From: Chryseobacterium gleum
Lineage (GTDB): Bacteria > Bacteroidota > Bacteroidia > Flavobacteriales_C > GCA-002722245
Assembly: GCA_945903925.1 (NCBI GenBank)
Contig: CAMDPJ010000079.1
Span: 1 to 9,157 of the forward strand
Direction of reading: 5' to 3'
Length of the DNA: 9,157 bases
Shown here: piece by piece, positions 1 through 6,670 of the stretch
Numbering within the stretch: position 1 is the first letter of the stretch
How the letters are laid out: every line of letters begins with the position of its first letter
Notes under the pieces: generated by a model
Database searches by the model: none
What the model saw: the letters and a program-made list of their open reading frames with translations, nothing else
Told to the model about the DNA's origin: nothing
Position numbers and translations under genes: made by a program

Positions 1-47
1 TTTTTAAAAAAAAAAAAACGACAATGAGTGAAAGCCACCCAAGGAAA

Positions 48-60
48 ATAGACCGTCTAT
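48..60. repeat. Small perfect palindrome upstream of lptD
   Basis: ATAGAC and GTCTAT flank a single central C. This 13-base palindrome lies about 30 bases upstream of the lptD -7 element. It could be a regulator half-site pair or chance; nothing else in the window repeats it. The rest of positions 1-86 holds only a T/A homopolymer run at the window edge and a 21-codon open frame that I do not regard as a gene. Confidence 0.3.
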
Positions 61-86
61 ATTTCCGTAAAAACTTCATTTTTCCT

Positions 87-94
87 TAGCTTTG
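87..94 (+). promoter_or_regulatory. Bacteroidota-type -7 promoter element for lptD
   Basis: TAGCTTTG matches the Bacteroidota sigma-ABfr -7 consensus TAnnTTTG at every fixed position. No convincing -33 TTG element is visible about 20 bases upstream; the closest is TTTCCG at 62-67. Transcription would start near position 100. That argues against the TTG codon at 92, which sits inside this element, being the translation start of lptD. Confidence 0.55.
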
Positions 95-139
95 AGCGAT
101 TTATTAATTAACGTTTGGAGCAAAAATAGTATTGTAAGC

Positions 140-2626
140 TTGCGAAACACTCTTTTGTACATATTAATTACTTTTGCTCTATGCACCATCAACACCATTG
201 ATTTACGCGCTGCAACACCATATACAGCAAAGGATTCCACAAGTATCGACTCCCTCGCTATTAACAATGATGATTTGAAAAAATCAAAGTCGGGACTCAA
301 CCAAGAAATCAAATATTCTGCCGAAGACTCGCTTGATGTAGACAACGAAACTAAAATCGTTCACCTCTATGGAAAAGCAGAAGTAGAATATGGCACCATA
401 AAACTTCAGGCCGATTACATATGGATTGACATGGAGAGGAATGAACTTCACGCCTTTGGTCGAAAAGACAGCACTGGCTATTGTTACGACAAGGCAACGT
501 TTACCGACAAAGAACAAAAATTCAATTCAAGCGAAATAAGTTACAATTTTAAAACACAAAAAGGAAGAGTGGTTGAAGTAATAACCCAAGAAGGAGAAAG
601 CTACATACATGGCGAAACCATTAAACGATTGCCAAACAATGTTATTTACGTAGGCAACGCCAAATACACTACCTGTAACGCAGAACATCCACACTTCCAC
701 TTCAGCACACGAAAAATCAAAATGATTCAAAATGATAAGATTGTAACTGGCGCTGTAAATCTTGTTGTAAATGATGTACCTACTCCACTGATTCTGCCTT
801 TTGGAATTTTCCCTAACAACCCCAAAAGAGCCAGCGGTATTATTATTCCCGCTTACGGCGAAAACAAATCGCAAGGCTTGTATTTAACTGGTTTAGGATT
901 TCACTGGGCCATGAGCGACAACATCAATTACACCATCTACTCAGATATATTCACACAAGGAAGCTGGGCCATCAAAAACAATATTAACTATAAAAGACGC
1001 TACAAATATTCAGGTTCACTCAATTTCAATTATACCAACACCGTTAGTGGCGATCGTGATTTGTACAACTTTAGAAAAACCAAAGATTTTAGGTTTTCAT
1101 GGACTCATCAGCAAGATGCATCAGCAAGACCGGGTTCATCTTTTAGTGCCAATGTTAACTTTGGTACAAGTAGCGCCTTTCAAAACTCGCTGGTAGCCAA
1201 CAACGACATTAATAGCATTACCAACAATACCTACACCTCATCTATCAACTATTCTCAAAAATTAAGTAAGCGATTAACTTTAAATACCACAGCATCGCAT
1301 TCACAAAATATGATTAGTCGCGATGTCAATATTTCGGCACCTAGCTTCACCCTAAGAATGTCGCCTTATACCGTAAAAAAAGGAATATTTAAAAACATCA
1401 ATTTACAATGGGGAGCCGATTTAGCCAACACCATTGCAGCTAAAGACACCAATCTTTTTGAAAGCTTAGATTCTATTACGATGAAAAACGGATTGAAAAA
1501 CACTGGTTCCATTTCTTACTCGGGAAGTATTAAACCATTTAAATTTTTAAATATTTCTTTGCCTTCCCTATCAGCCACCAACTATACTTACCTAGATTAC
1601 ATTGTGAAAAATTACCAAAACGGAAAACTTGAGGTAAGCAAGGTAAATCAAATGACCAATGCTACTAGTTTACAAATTGGAGGATTTGGCTTCAACAACC
1701 AATTGTTTTTAACCTACCGACCGATTAGTGCACTCAAAAATAAAACGCGTATTAAATACATCAAACACACCATTAAATCGGGAATCAACTTAACACAAAA
1801 CTTAAAAGTAGTAGAAGACATTATCAATGCCGACAGGGCAACCAAATACTACACCGATGGCAACAACAACAGAATTGCATACAATGCATTTGAAAGAAAT
1901 TTATATAGCGGACCAAGTTCTACCAATGTTTCTCAGCTGAGTTTTAGCATCGACAACTCAGTGGACATGAAAATCAAAAGAAAAGTAAACGGTAAAGACA
2001 CAACCGAAAAAATACGATTGATTAAATCTTTCAACATTAGCAGTGGATACAACATGGCCGCGCCTAAATTTAATTGGAGTAATTTCAATGTTCAATTTAC
2101 TACCGACATGTTTAACAACTTGCTGAACATAAACTTCAACAGCACACTTTCTCCTTACGCTATAGATAAGAAGGGTGTAATGCTAAATACATGGAATAAC
2201 AATGAAGATGGTGATTGGGCCCGACTAACCTACGCGTATACTTCTGCAACTCTAAGGTTGGCATCAAGCAAAGCAAAAACAAAATCCGTGTTTATTAAAA
2301 TACCTCTCGACATAAACCTTAACTACATCCTTACTTACAATAAACCTGGCTTAATTGGCACTGTAAGACAAACTGTGGATATTAGCGGCTCCATAACTAT
2401 AACTCCAAAATGGAGTTTCACCTACTCAACTGGCTATGATATTCAGAGTCAAAAGATGAACCTTACTAGCTTTGCTGTAAATAGAGACTTACATTGCTGG
2501 AATTTATCTTTTAGATGGGTGCCTTTTGGTCAGTTTCAAAACTGGAGTTTCTTGCTTCACCCAAAGGCAAATTTGTTGAAAGAAATGAAATTGCAGCGAG
2601 CAAAACAGTGGGAAAATAGAAACTAG
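140..2626 (+). CDS. lptD: LPS-assembly outer membrane protein LptD (OstA family)
   Basis: This is the outer-membrane beta-barrel of the Lpt bridge, which inserts lipopolysaccharide into the outer leaflet together with LptE. From the TTG at 140 the protein is 828 aa. It starts with a signal peptide (residues 1 to about 25: MRNTLLYILITFALC, then a polar DLRA region). An OstA/LptA-like beta-jellyroll domain follows at roughly 57-165 (VHLYGKAEVEYGTIKL, ADYIWID). Next come the Bacteroidota LptD motifs YTTC..EHPHF (176-186) and LPFGIFP (219-225), and a long barrel rich in alternating aromatic and polar strands to the end (HCWNLSF near 785). Length fits the phylum. No in-frame ATG exists near the start. 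The frame is open from 71, with TTG codons at 92, 140 and 155. I prefer 140 because the TTG at 92 lies inside the promoter element and 140 gives a normal short n-region. A GGAG at 117-120 is too distant to settle this. The stop codon overlaps the convergent neighbour. Confidence 0.9.
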   Translation: MRNTLLYILITFALCTINTIDLRAATPYTAKDSTSIDSLAINNDDLKKSKSGLNQEIKYSAEDSLDVDNETKIVHLYGKAEVEYGTIKLQADYIWIDMERNELHAFGRKDSTGYCYDKATFTDKEQKFNSSEISYNFKTQKGRVVEVITQEGESYIHGETIKRLPNNVIYVGNAKYTTCNAEHPHFHFSTRKIKMIQNDKIVTGAVNLVVNDVPTPLILPFGIFPNNPKRASGIIIPAYGENKSQGLYLTGLGFHWAMSDNINYTIYSDIFTQGSWAIKNNINYKRRYKYSGSLNFNYTNTVSGDRDLYNFRKTKDFRFSWTHQQDASARPGSSFSANVNFGTSSAFQNSLVANNDINSITNNTYTSSINYSQKLSKRLTLNTTASHSQNMISRDVNISAPSFTLRMSPYTVKKGIFKNINLQWGADLANTIAAKDTNLFESLDSITMKNGLKNTGSISYSGSIKPFKFLNISLPSLSATNYTYLDYIVKNYQNGKLEVSKVNQMTNATSLQIGGFGFNNQLFLTYRPISALKNKTRIKYIKHTIKSGINLTQNLKVVEDIINADRATKYYTDGNNNRIAYNAFERNLYSGPSSTNVSQLSFSIDNSVDMKIKRKVNGKDTTEKIRLIKSFNISSGYNMAAPKFNWSNFNVQFTTDMFNNLLNINFNSTLSPYAIDKKGVMLNTWNNNEDGDWARLTYAYTSATLRLASSKAKTKSVFIKIPLDINLNYILTYNKPGLIGTVRQTVDISGSITITPKWSFTYSTGYDIQSQKMNLTSFAVNRDLHCWNLSFRWVPFGQFQNWSFLLHPKANLLKEMKLQRAKQWENRN

Positions 2627-3486
2627 ATCTCCTTGTAGTTTTTGTATTCCCCAAATCTTTTCCCTGTAAGTTTCTCGGTAAACAATTTGAATTTATCTTT
2701 TAATCGAAGTTGATTAAAAGAAGGGTCAAAATCGAATTTCCACCCCATTTTATCAATGCGTTCTTGCATCACTTTAGGATGTGTGCCATCGAATTTAAAT
2801 AGCGCATCCACCTCATCGTAGTTGTAGAATTGCATCATTTTATTGGGGTCGTCGCTGTGCATCGCCTGATTGAAGTTCATCTTCTCGGCCAGCTTCTTCG
2901 GGTCGCGCACATAGCCATAATGATACATTGTAGCATCAATTTGTTTAACGCTCAATTTATCATTGGGCAGCTTGCGAAAACCTTGTGCATCTTTGTAAGA
3001 AAATATATCTTCTCGATTGCGAATGATGCGAATTTCTTTGCGGTACCAACGTGGTGAAGCGCCAACATAATCGTAGCTACCGTAAAAATGTTTGTAGTTG
3101 AAAAGCAAGCCATCTACCTTCTCGTTGTCTTTCCACTGCTGCATGGCTTTGTAAGTATTATCGAGGTATTGCTCGTGCAATGCTTCATCGCTTTGAATAT
3201 AAAAAGCCCAGTCGCTGTCGGCAGAAATTTCTTTGAAAGCTTTGTTGGTTTCTACTGCTAAGATTTCTAAATTTTTTGAACGGTATTTTTCTTCTTCCCA
3301 AACGGTGCGCACAATCTTAATTTTGGGAGAATTTATGGATTGAATTAACTCTAAAGTTCCATCGTTACAATCACCAACAGCAACAATAAATTCATCGCAC
3401 AAGGGTAATGCAGATGAAATAGCTTCAACGACAGGGAAGTCGTATTTAATGGCGTTGCGAATGATGGTGAAGCCTGAGACTTTCAT
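2623..3486 (-). CDS. Glycosyltransferase family 2-like protein
   Basis: This 287-aa cytoplasmic protein probably transfers a sugar from a nucleotide-sugar donor; donor and acceptor cannot be read from the sequence. The N-terminus has a GT-A-type fold signature: a first beta strand with VSGFTIIRNA (3-12), a second strand DEFIVAVGDCNDGT (31-44) standing where typical GT2 enzymes have the DDGSTD segment, and a DXD-like SDE at 99-101 inside WAFYIQSDEAL. A C-terminal stretch HYGYVRDPKKLAEK (189-202) resembles that seen in other Bacteroidota GT2-like proteins. There are no membrane segments, so it is not a processive synthase. The ATG at 3486 is the first in frame. No TAnnTTTG element lies directly upstream, so it may be read through from hisS across the 169-base repeat-filled gap. 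Its stop is shared with that of lptD on the other strand. A role in LPS or other surface glycan is inferred only from the neighbourhood. Confidence 0.75.
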   Translation of the reverse strand: MKVSGFTIIRNAIKYDFPVVEAISSALPLCDEFIVAVGDCNDGTLELIQSINSPKIKIVRTVWEEEKYRSKNLEILAVETNKAFKEISADSDWAFYIQSDEALHEQYLDNTYKAMQQWKDNEKVDGLLFNYKHFYGSYDYVGASPRWYRKEIRIIRNREDIFSYKDAQGFRKLPNDKLSVKQIDATMYHYGYVRDPKKLAEKMNFNQAMHSDDPNKMMQFYNYDEVDALFKFDGTHPKVMQERIDKMGWKFDFDPSFNQLRLKDKFKLFTEKLTGKRFGEYKNYKEI

Positions 3487-3517
3487 TTAATAAATTCTTT
3501 TTTTATGCCGAGTGGGT

Positions 3518-3661
3518 CACTAACTAACTCTCCTCCTTTTCAAGGAGGAGTCCCTGAAAGGGGAGGTGGTTAATGTACAGAAAAATCAAATGAAATTCAT
3601 CTATTTAATAACCACCTCGCCTTCGGCACTCCTCCTTGAAAAGGAGGAGAGTTGATTAGTG
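3518..3661. repeat. Long imperfect inverted repeat made of two hairpins
   Basis: The left arm (3518-3572) and right arm (3609-3661) are inverted copies. They are identical over 3526-3551 and its partner, and pair again at GAGGTGGTTA (3563-3572), with a few mismatches and a 2-base shift between. Each arm is also a hairpin by itself: CTCCTCCTT, a 3-base loop, then AAGGAGGAG, at 3530-3550 and 3629-3649. The spacer is about 36 bases. This resembles the palindromic GGAGG/CCTCC repeats found in many copies in Bacteroidota genomes (a recollection, not checked). It fills the hisS-glycosyltransferase gap and covers the last codon and stop of hisS. It could end or stabilise hisS mRNA. The flanking gap sequence at 3487-3517 shows nothing else. 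Confidence 0.75.
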
Positions 3662-5011
3662 ATTCATTTCGTTTATAATATCTGCTACATTAATTAATTT
3701 CTGCTCCCCACTCGCCATATTTTTCAACGACACTTTATTTTCATTCATTTCGTTTGTGCCAATCATCGCCACAAAACGAACCGATTTATTATCGGCGTAC
3801 GTCATTTGTTTGCCCATTTTTGCATTCGACGGATACAACTCGCAACTTACTCCAGTAGCACGTAATTGCTGCATCACTTTCATAGAATACATGGCTTCAT
3901 CGTCGCCAAAATTCACAAACAACACATCGGTAGTTTGTGCTAAGTTTTCGGGAAATAAATTGTTCTCTTCCAACACATCAAAAATACGGTCGGCACCAAA
4001 AGAAATTCCAACGCCACTCATTCCTTTCAATCCGAAAATCCCTGTTAAGTCGTCGTATCTTCCACCACCACAAATACTGCCTTTAAAATTTTCGGCACTC
4101 ACTTCGAAAATCGCTCCGGTGTAATAGTTTAATCCGCGAGCTAAAGTGATATCAAGAACTAGCGAAGAGTCAACAGCCAATAGCGAAGAGTTTTTGAAAA
4201 TGAATTCCAATTCTTCAATACCTTTTAAACCAATTTCTGAAGAAGAAAGAACAGTTCTAAGTGTAGCAAATTTCTCTGCTGCACTTCCGCTCATTTGAAT
4301 GATAGGTTGTAATTTTTCAATCGCCTCTTTGCTCACTCCTTTCTCTAGCATTTCTTCGTTTACTTTCTCTAAACCAATTTTATCTAACTTATCGATAGCC
4401 ACAGTAATATCAACTATTTTATCGGCAGCACCAACTACTTCGGCAATTCCCGACAAGATTTTTCTGTTGTTGATTTTGATTTGGAATCCGGGTACTTTTA
4501 AAGCAGTTAATGCCTCAGAAAATATTTGAATGAATTCAATTTCATACATTAAAGAATCGCTACCTACAACATCCACATCGCATTGAAAAAATTCGCGGTA
4601 TCTACCTTTTTGCGGACGATCGGCACGCCATACTGGTTGTATTTGAAATCGCTTAAATGGAAAAGACAATTCGTTTTGATTTTGCACTACGAAACGTGCG
4701 AAGGGAACGGTTAAATCGTAGCGTAAAGCTTTCTCTGAAATATGTTTGGTTAATGAACCAGACGTGTGTTGTGTGATGTTTTCTACTCCACCTAAATAAT
4801 CACCCGAATTCAAAATTTTAAAAATCAATCTATCTCCTTCTTCCCCATACTTCCCCATCAACGTAGATAAATTCTCCACCGCAGGAGTTTCGATAGGTAA
4901 ATAACCATATTTCTTAAAAATGCTTCTTAATGTATCAAACAGGTAATTTCTCTTTACCATTTGCGCTGGTAAAAAATCGCGGGTTCCTTTGGGAATAGAT
5001 GGTTTGCTCAT
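3656..5011 (-). CDS. hisS: Histidine--tRNA ligase
   Basis: This cytoplasmic class II aminoacyl-tRNA synthetase charges tRNA-His using ATP. From the ATG at 5011 it is 451 aa, normal for Bacteroidota HisRS. The N-terminus KPSIPKGTRDFLP is followed by motif 1 around YLPIETPAVE (37-46), ALRYDLTVPFARFV (95-108), and motif 2 spanning 121-150 (PVWRADRP, GRYREFFQCDVD). The histidine-specific segments are LARGLNYYTGAIFEV (290-304) and GGGRYDDL (315-322), followed by motif 3 GVGISFGADRIF (333-344). An anticodon-binding domain runs from about 362 to the end. All the expected catalytic signatures are present. The frame stays open to a TTG at 5017, two codons upstream, but the conserved start MSKPSIPKGTRDF supports 5011. 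A TAnnTTTG element lies about 65 bases upstream. The last codon (His) and stop fall inside the flanking inverted repeat. Confidence 0.97.
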   Translation of the reverse strand: MSKPSIPKGTRDFLPAQMVKRNYLFDTLRSIFKKYGYLPIETPAVENLSTLMGKYGEEGDRLIFKILNSGDYLGGVENITQHTSGSLTKHISEKALRYDLTVPFARFVVQNQNELSFPFKRFQIQPVWRADRPQKGRYREFFQCDVDVVGSDSLMYEIEFIQIFSEALTALKVPGFQIKINNRKILSGIAEVVGAADKIVDITVAIDKLDKIGLEKVNEEMLEKGVSKEAIEKLQPIIQMSGSAAEKFATLRTVLSSSEIGLKGIEELEFIFKNSSLLAVDSSLVLDITLARGLNYYTGAIFEVSAENFKGSICGGGRYDDLTGIFGLKGMSGVGISFGADRIFDVLEENNLFPENLAQTTDVLFVNFGDDEAMYSMKVMQQLRATGVSCELYPSNAKMGKQMTYADNKSVRFVAMIGTNEMNENKVSLKNMASGEQKLINVADIINEMNH

Positions 5012-5019
5012 AAACAATA

Positions 5020-5050
5020 GTTCAATGTTTAAAGTTCAATGTTTAAAGTT
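5020..5050. repeat. 14-bp tandem duplication in the hisS leader
   Basis: GTTCAATGTTTAAA occurs at 5020-5033 and again at 5034-5047, followed by a partial third start GTT (5048-5050). The two units are identical and head to tail. They lie between the probable hisS promoter and the hisS ATG, so they are transcribed as part of the 5' leader. On the hisS strand the unit reads TTTAAACATTGAAC. It may be a slippage product or a site with a role; the sequence does not say which. Confidence 0.7.
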
Positions 5051-5076
5051 AGCTGCACAAATAAACAGAACTTGCG

Positions 5077-5084
5077 CAAAAATA
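5077..5084 (-). promoter_or_regulatory. Bacteroidota-type -7 promoter element for hisS
   Basis: The top strand reads CAAAAATA, so the hisS strand reads TATTTTTG, a full match to TAnnTTTG. It is 65 bases upstream of the hisS ATG. A TTG element at the usual -33 spacing is not evident; the nearest CAAA on the top strand is at 5120-5123, too far away. The rest of the gap 5085-5293 shows no gene and no other strong signal. Confidence 0.5.
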
Positions 5085-5232
5085 CGGTTTTTTGTTGTAG
5101 TGCCGTTCTTAAGTTGCACCAAATTCCTTCTGGTAGCTAACAGACATCCGTTTACTTCCTGAAAATTGTAAATCTTCTCATTCTTGTTCAAAACAATTGA
5201 AAACGTAATCCAGATAATTCAACAGCTCATTT

Positions 5233-5240
5233 TATTTTAG
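5233..5240 (+). promoter_or_regulatory. Possible -7 element for the ORF6N gene
   Basis: TATTTTAG differs from TAnnTTTG at one position and is followed by CACC, about 53 bases upstream of the ATG at 5294. A -33 TTG at normal spacing is missing. This is a weak call based on position and similarity. Confidence 0.3.
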
Positions 5241-5293
5241 CACCACTAAACAAAAGAGGACTACCTCTGTATTTTTTATTAAACCTAACGAAA

Positions 5294-5812
5294 ATGGAAC
5301 TAGAAGTAATTCAACACAAAATTTATGAAGTGCGCGGACTTAAAATCATGCTTGATTTTGATTTGGCAGAATTGTATGAAGTGGAAACAAGAGCATTAAA
5401 TCAAGCTGTAAAAAGAAATATAGATATTTTTCCAGATGACTTTATGTTTCAACTATCGCCAAAAGAATGGAAAGCGATGTCATCACAAATTGTGATGACA
5501 TCACCAAACAAGCGACCAAAAACAGCATTACCATTAGCTTTTACCGAACATGGCGTTACTATGCTTGCAAACATTCTTAAAAGTAAAAAAGCCCGACAAA
5601 CAAGTATTGCAATTGTTCGCGCGTTCATCGCTCTAAAACAATTTGTATTGAATTACAAAGAAATTTCCGAACAGCTTAAAGAGCTTGAAAGCAAGTACAA
5701 CAAGCAGTTTAAAGATGTGTATGAAGCAATAAATTATTTGCTGCAAAAAGACAAGCTAGAAATTACTCAGAAAGAGCGAAAAAGAATTGGTTTTAAAAGG
5801 AATAATGAATGA
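5294..5812 (+). CDS. ORF6N domain-containing protein
   Basis: This 172-aa protein carries an ORF6N domain over most of residues 1-120. The markers are IYEVRGLKIMLDFDLAELYEVETRALNQ near the N-terminus (about 8-36), VKRNIDIFPDDFMFQL (about 39-54), and LPLAFTEHGVTMLANIL (about 80-96). ORF6N is a predicted DNA-binding domain related to KilA-N and Bro-type phage proteins, common as lone genes in Bacteroidota chromosomes. The C-terminal 50 residues are charged and probably helical or coiled (LKELESKYNKQFKDVYEAI), ending in a basic KERKRIGFKRNNE tail. There is no signal peptide. The ATG at 5294 is the only sensible start; no Shine-Dalgarno is seen. No phage, integrase or toxin-antitoxin partner sits beside it, so its target is unknown. 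A large palindrome lies within the coding region, and a repeat cluster follows the stop. Confidence 0.85.
   Translation: MELEVIQHKIYEVRGLKIMLDFDLAELYEVETRALNQAVKRNIDIFPDDFMFQLSPKEWKAMSSQIVMTSPNKRPKTALPLAFTEHGVTMLANILKSKKARQTSIAIVRAFIALKQFVLNYKEISEQLKELESKYNKQFKDVYEAINYLLQKDKLEITQKERKRIGFKRNNE
5476..5502. repeat. 27-bp palindrome inside the ORF6N gene
   Basis: GATGTCATCACAA (5476-5488) and TTGTGATGACATC (5490-5502) are exact inverse complements around a single A at 5489. The palindrome encodes roughly AMSSQIVMTS of the ORF6N protein. A 13-bp perfect arm is long for chance in coding DNA. It could be an operator-like dyad or the product of local sequence correction; the coding frame passes straight through it. 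Confidence 0.8.
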
Positions 5813-5866
5813 ATTTTCCCACGGCTCCGTTTAGACTTCTTTTGCCTAAGCGGTCTTGTTACTTCA

Positions 5867-5879
5867 GAGGCTTCGCCTC
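5867..5879 (+). terminator. Possible weak terminator after the ORF6N gene
   Basis: GAGGC, a TTC loop, then GCCTC forms a 5-bp GC-rich stem about 55 bases after the ORF6N stop, followed by GTGTTT rather than a clean T run. Weak as an intrinsic terminator. Confidence 0.3.
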
Positions 5880-5887
5880 GTGTTTAA

Positions 5888-5920
5888 AATTATTAATAAA
5901 AATAAAAAAGCCTAAGGCTT
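5888..5920 (-). terminator. Probable terminator of the exported-protein gene
   Basis: Read on the minus strand, AAGCC, a TTA loop, then GGCTT (5920-5908) is followed by TTTTATTTTTATT. The stem is short (5 bp) but has a long T-rich tail and sits about 95 bases past the stop of the minus-strand gene ending at 6014. The stronger hairpin at 5935-5960 lies just before it on that strand. Confidence 0.5.
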
Positions 5921-6013
5921 AGAGAGTGCGAGAATCACTTAGGCAAAGAAGCCTAAGTGAGGCGGAGATGAAGATTGCAGATTAGCTGCAGAAAATCTGA
6001 AATTACGAGTATT

Positions 6014-6592
6014 CTATTTCCTCACACAAAAAGGCATTTTTAATTCTTCACAAAATGAAATTAGAGATGACTCACCTATATCCGAAAATCCTTCCAAACA
6101 ATAAATTGAACGCTTCCCATTTATGATTCCATAATCTATACAATAATATTCTTCTGCAGGTATTTTAAAATCTGCTTCCAAGAATTTGCACATAAAGCAT
6201 ACATTTATCGAATTAATTGGTTTGCCATTTTTATACAAAACAAAAGCTAAATGAGGTTCAAAACAAGCAGCGGTATGTTCTCCGTAAGTACTTGTATCAA
6301 TTACTACCTTAATAAATCTTTCAGTTTGGGTTTTAGTAAGAGTTTTACCGGGAAAAATAGTTGACTGGTCAAAATATCCATTCCTTAATATCAATTGTTC
6401 ATGCGTAGCCAAAGGTTGAAATGTTGTTCTATCAACATGAAAATTATATGCTACCATACTATCGAATAATATAGAATCAAATGGGTTGTACAACTTTATT
6501 TTCTCTAATGCTTGATATTGAGTAGAGTCTTTATCTTGAGCAAAGATGGATAACGAAACGACTAAGAAAATGTGAAGCAATAATTTTTTCAT
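6014..6592 (-). CDS. Exported cysteine-rich protein of unknown function
   Basis: I do not recognise a named family. The 192-aa product begins with a clear Sec signal peptide (MKKLLLHIFLVVSLSIFAQ, cleavage likely after the Ala or Gln near 18-19), so it should reach the periplasm or beyond. There is no lipobox cysteine and no further membrane segment. The mature part holds seven cysteines, all in the C-terminal half: ACFEPH, NVCFMCKF (a CxxC pair), YYCIDY, IYCLEG, SFCEEL and PFCVRK. The segment CFEPH..FVLYKNGKPI..INVCFMC recalls small Bacteroidota secreted proteins that share a C.PH...F....G....I.CF.C pattern; this is from memory and gives no function. The CxxC could bind metal or be redox active. 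The ATG at 6592 is the first in frame. It lies downstream of ettA but behind a terminator, so it is probably transcribed on its own; TCGATTTG on the minus strand (6623-6616) is one mismatch from a -7 element. Confidence 0.75.
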   Translation of the reverse strand: MKKLLLHIFLVVSLSIFAQDKDSTQYQALEKIKLYNPFDSILFDSMVAYNFHVDRTTFQPLATHEQLILRNGYFDQSTIFPGKTLTKTQTERFIKVVIDTSTYGEHTAACFEPHLAFVLYKNGKPINSINVCFMCKFLEADFKIPAEEYYCIDYGIINGKRSIYCLEGFSDIGESSLISFCEELKMPFCVRK

Positions 6593-6602
6593 ATTTTAAA
6601 TG

Positions 6603-6645
6603 TAATAAAAAAAGCCAAATCGATGTTTCCATCTTTTTGGCTTTT
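6603..6645 (-). terminator. Intrinsic terminator of ettA
   Basis: The top strand carries AAAAGCCAAA (6610-6619) and its exact inverse TTTGGCTTTT (6636-6645). Inside them is a second stem, GATG (6622-6625) with CATC (6630-6633) and a 4-base loop, separated by a 2x2 internal mismatch. On the ettA strand the stem runs out into TTTTTTTATTACA, about 26 bases past the ettA stop. The opposite strand has only TTTT, so it works mainly for ettA. Confidence 0.75.
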
Positions 6646-6670
6646 CACTTATAAATTTTGATTTTTCTTA

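Larger units (their letters stand above)
5820..5966. repeat. GCCTAAG hairpin cluster
   Basis: The core GCCTAAG occurs at 5844-5850, 5910-5916 and 5951-5957, and inverted (CTTAGGC) at 5938-5944. The right part holds a perfect hairpin, TCACTTAGGC (5935-5944) and GCCTAAGTGA (5951-5960), with a 6-base loop. The left part (about 5826-5851) matches the same hairpin unit in degenerate form: the right unit CTTAGGCTTCTTTGCCTAAG parallels left TTTAGACTTCTTTTGCCTAAG apart from a few changes. Together they make an imperfect inverted repeat filling most of the gap between two convergent genes. It looks like a non-autonomous palindromic repeat that may also serve as terminators. Positions 5967-6013 show nothing. 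Confidence 0.6.

Noticed and set aside
24..89. A 21-codon plus-strand frame (ATG at 24, stop at 87-89) ahead of lptD
   Set aside because: It is in a different frame from lptD, ends inside the promoter element, has no ribosome binding site and no recognisable sequence. A frameshifted lptD start is possible but nothing supports it.
5012..5017. Two-codon N-terminal extension of hisS from a TTG at 5017
   Set aside because: An ATG follows at 5011 and gives the conserved HisRS N-terminus; the TTG adds nothing conserved.
5294..5812. Prophage remnant or toxin-antitoxin module around the ORF6N gene
   Set aside because: No integrase, structural phage gene, attachment repeat or partner gene is visible on either side; lone ORF6N genes are common in Bacteroidota.
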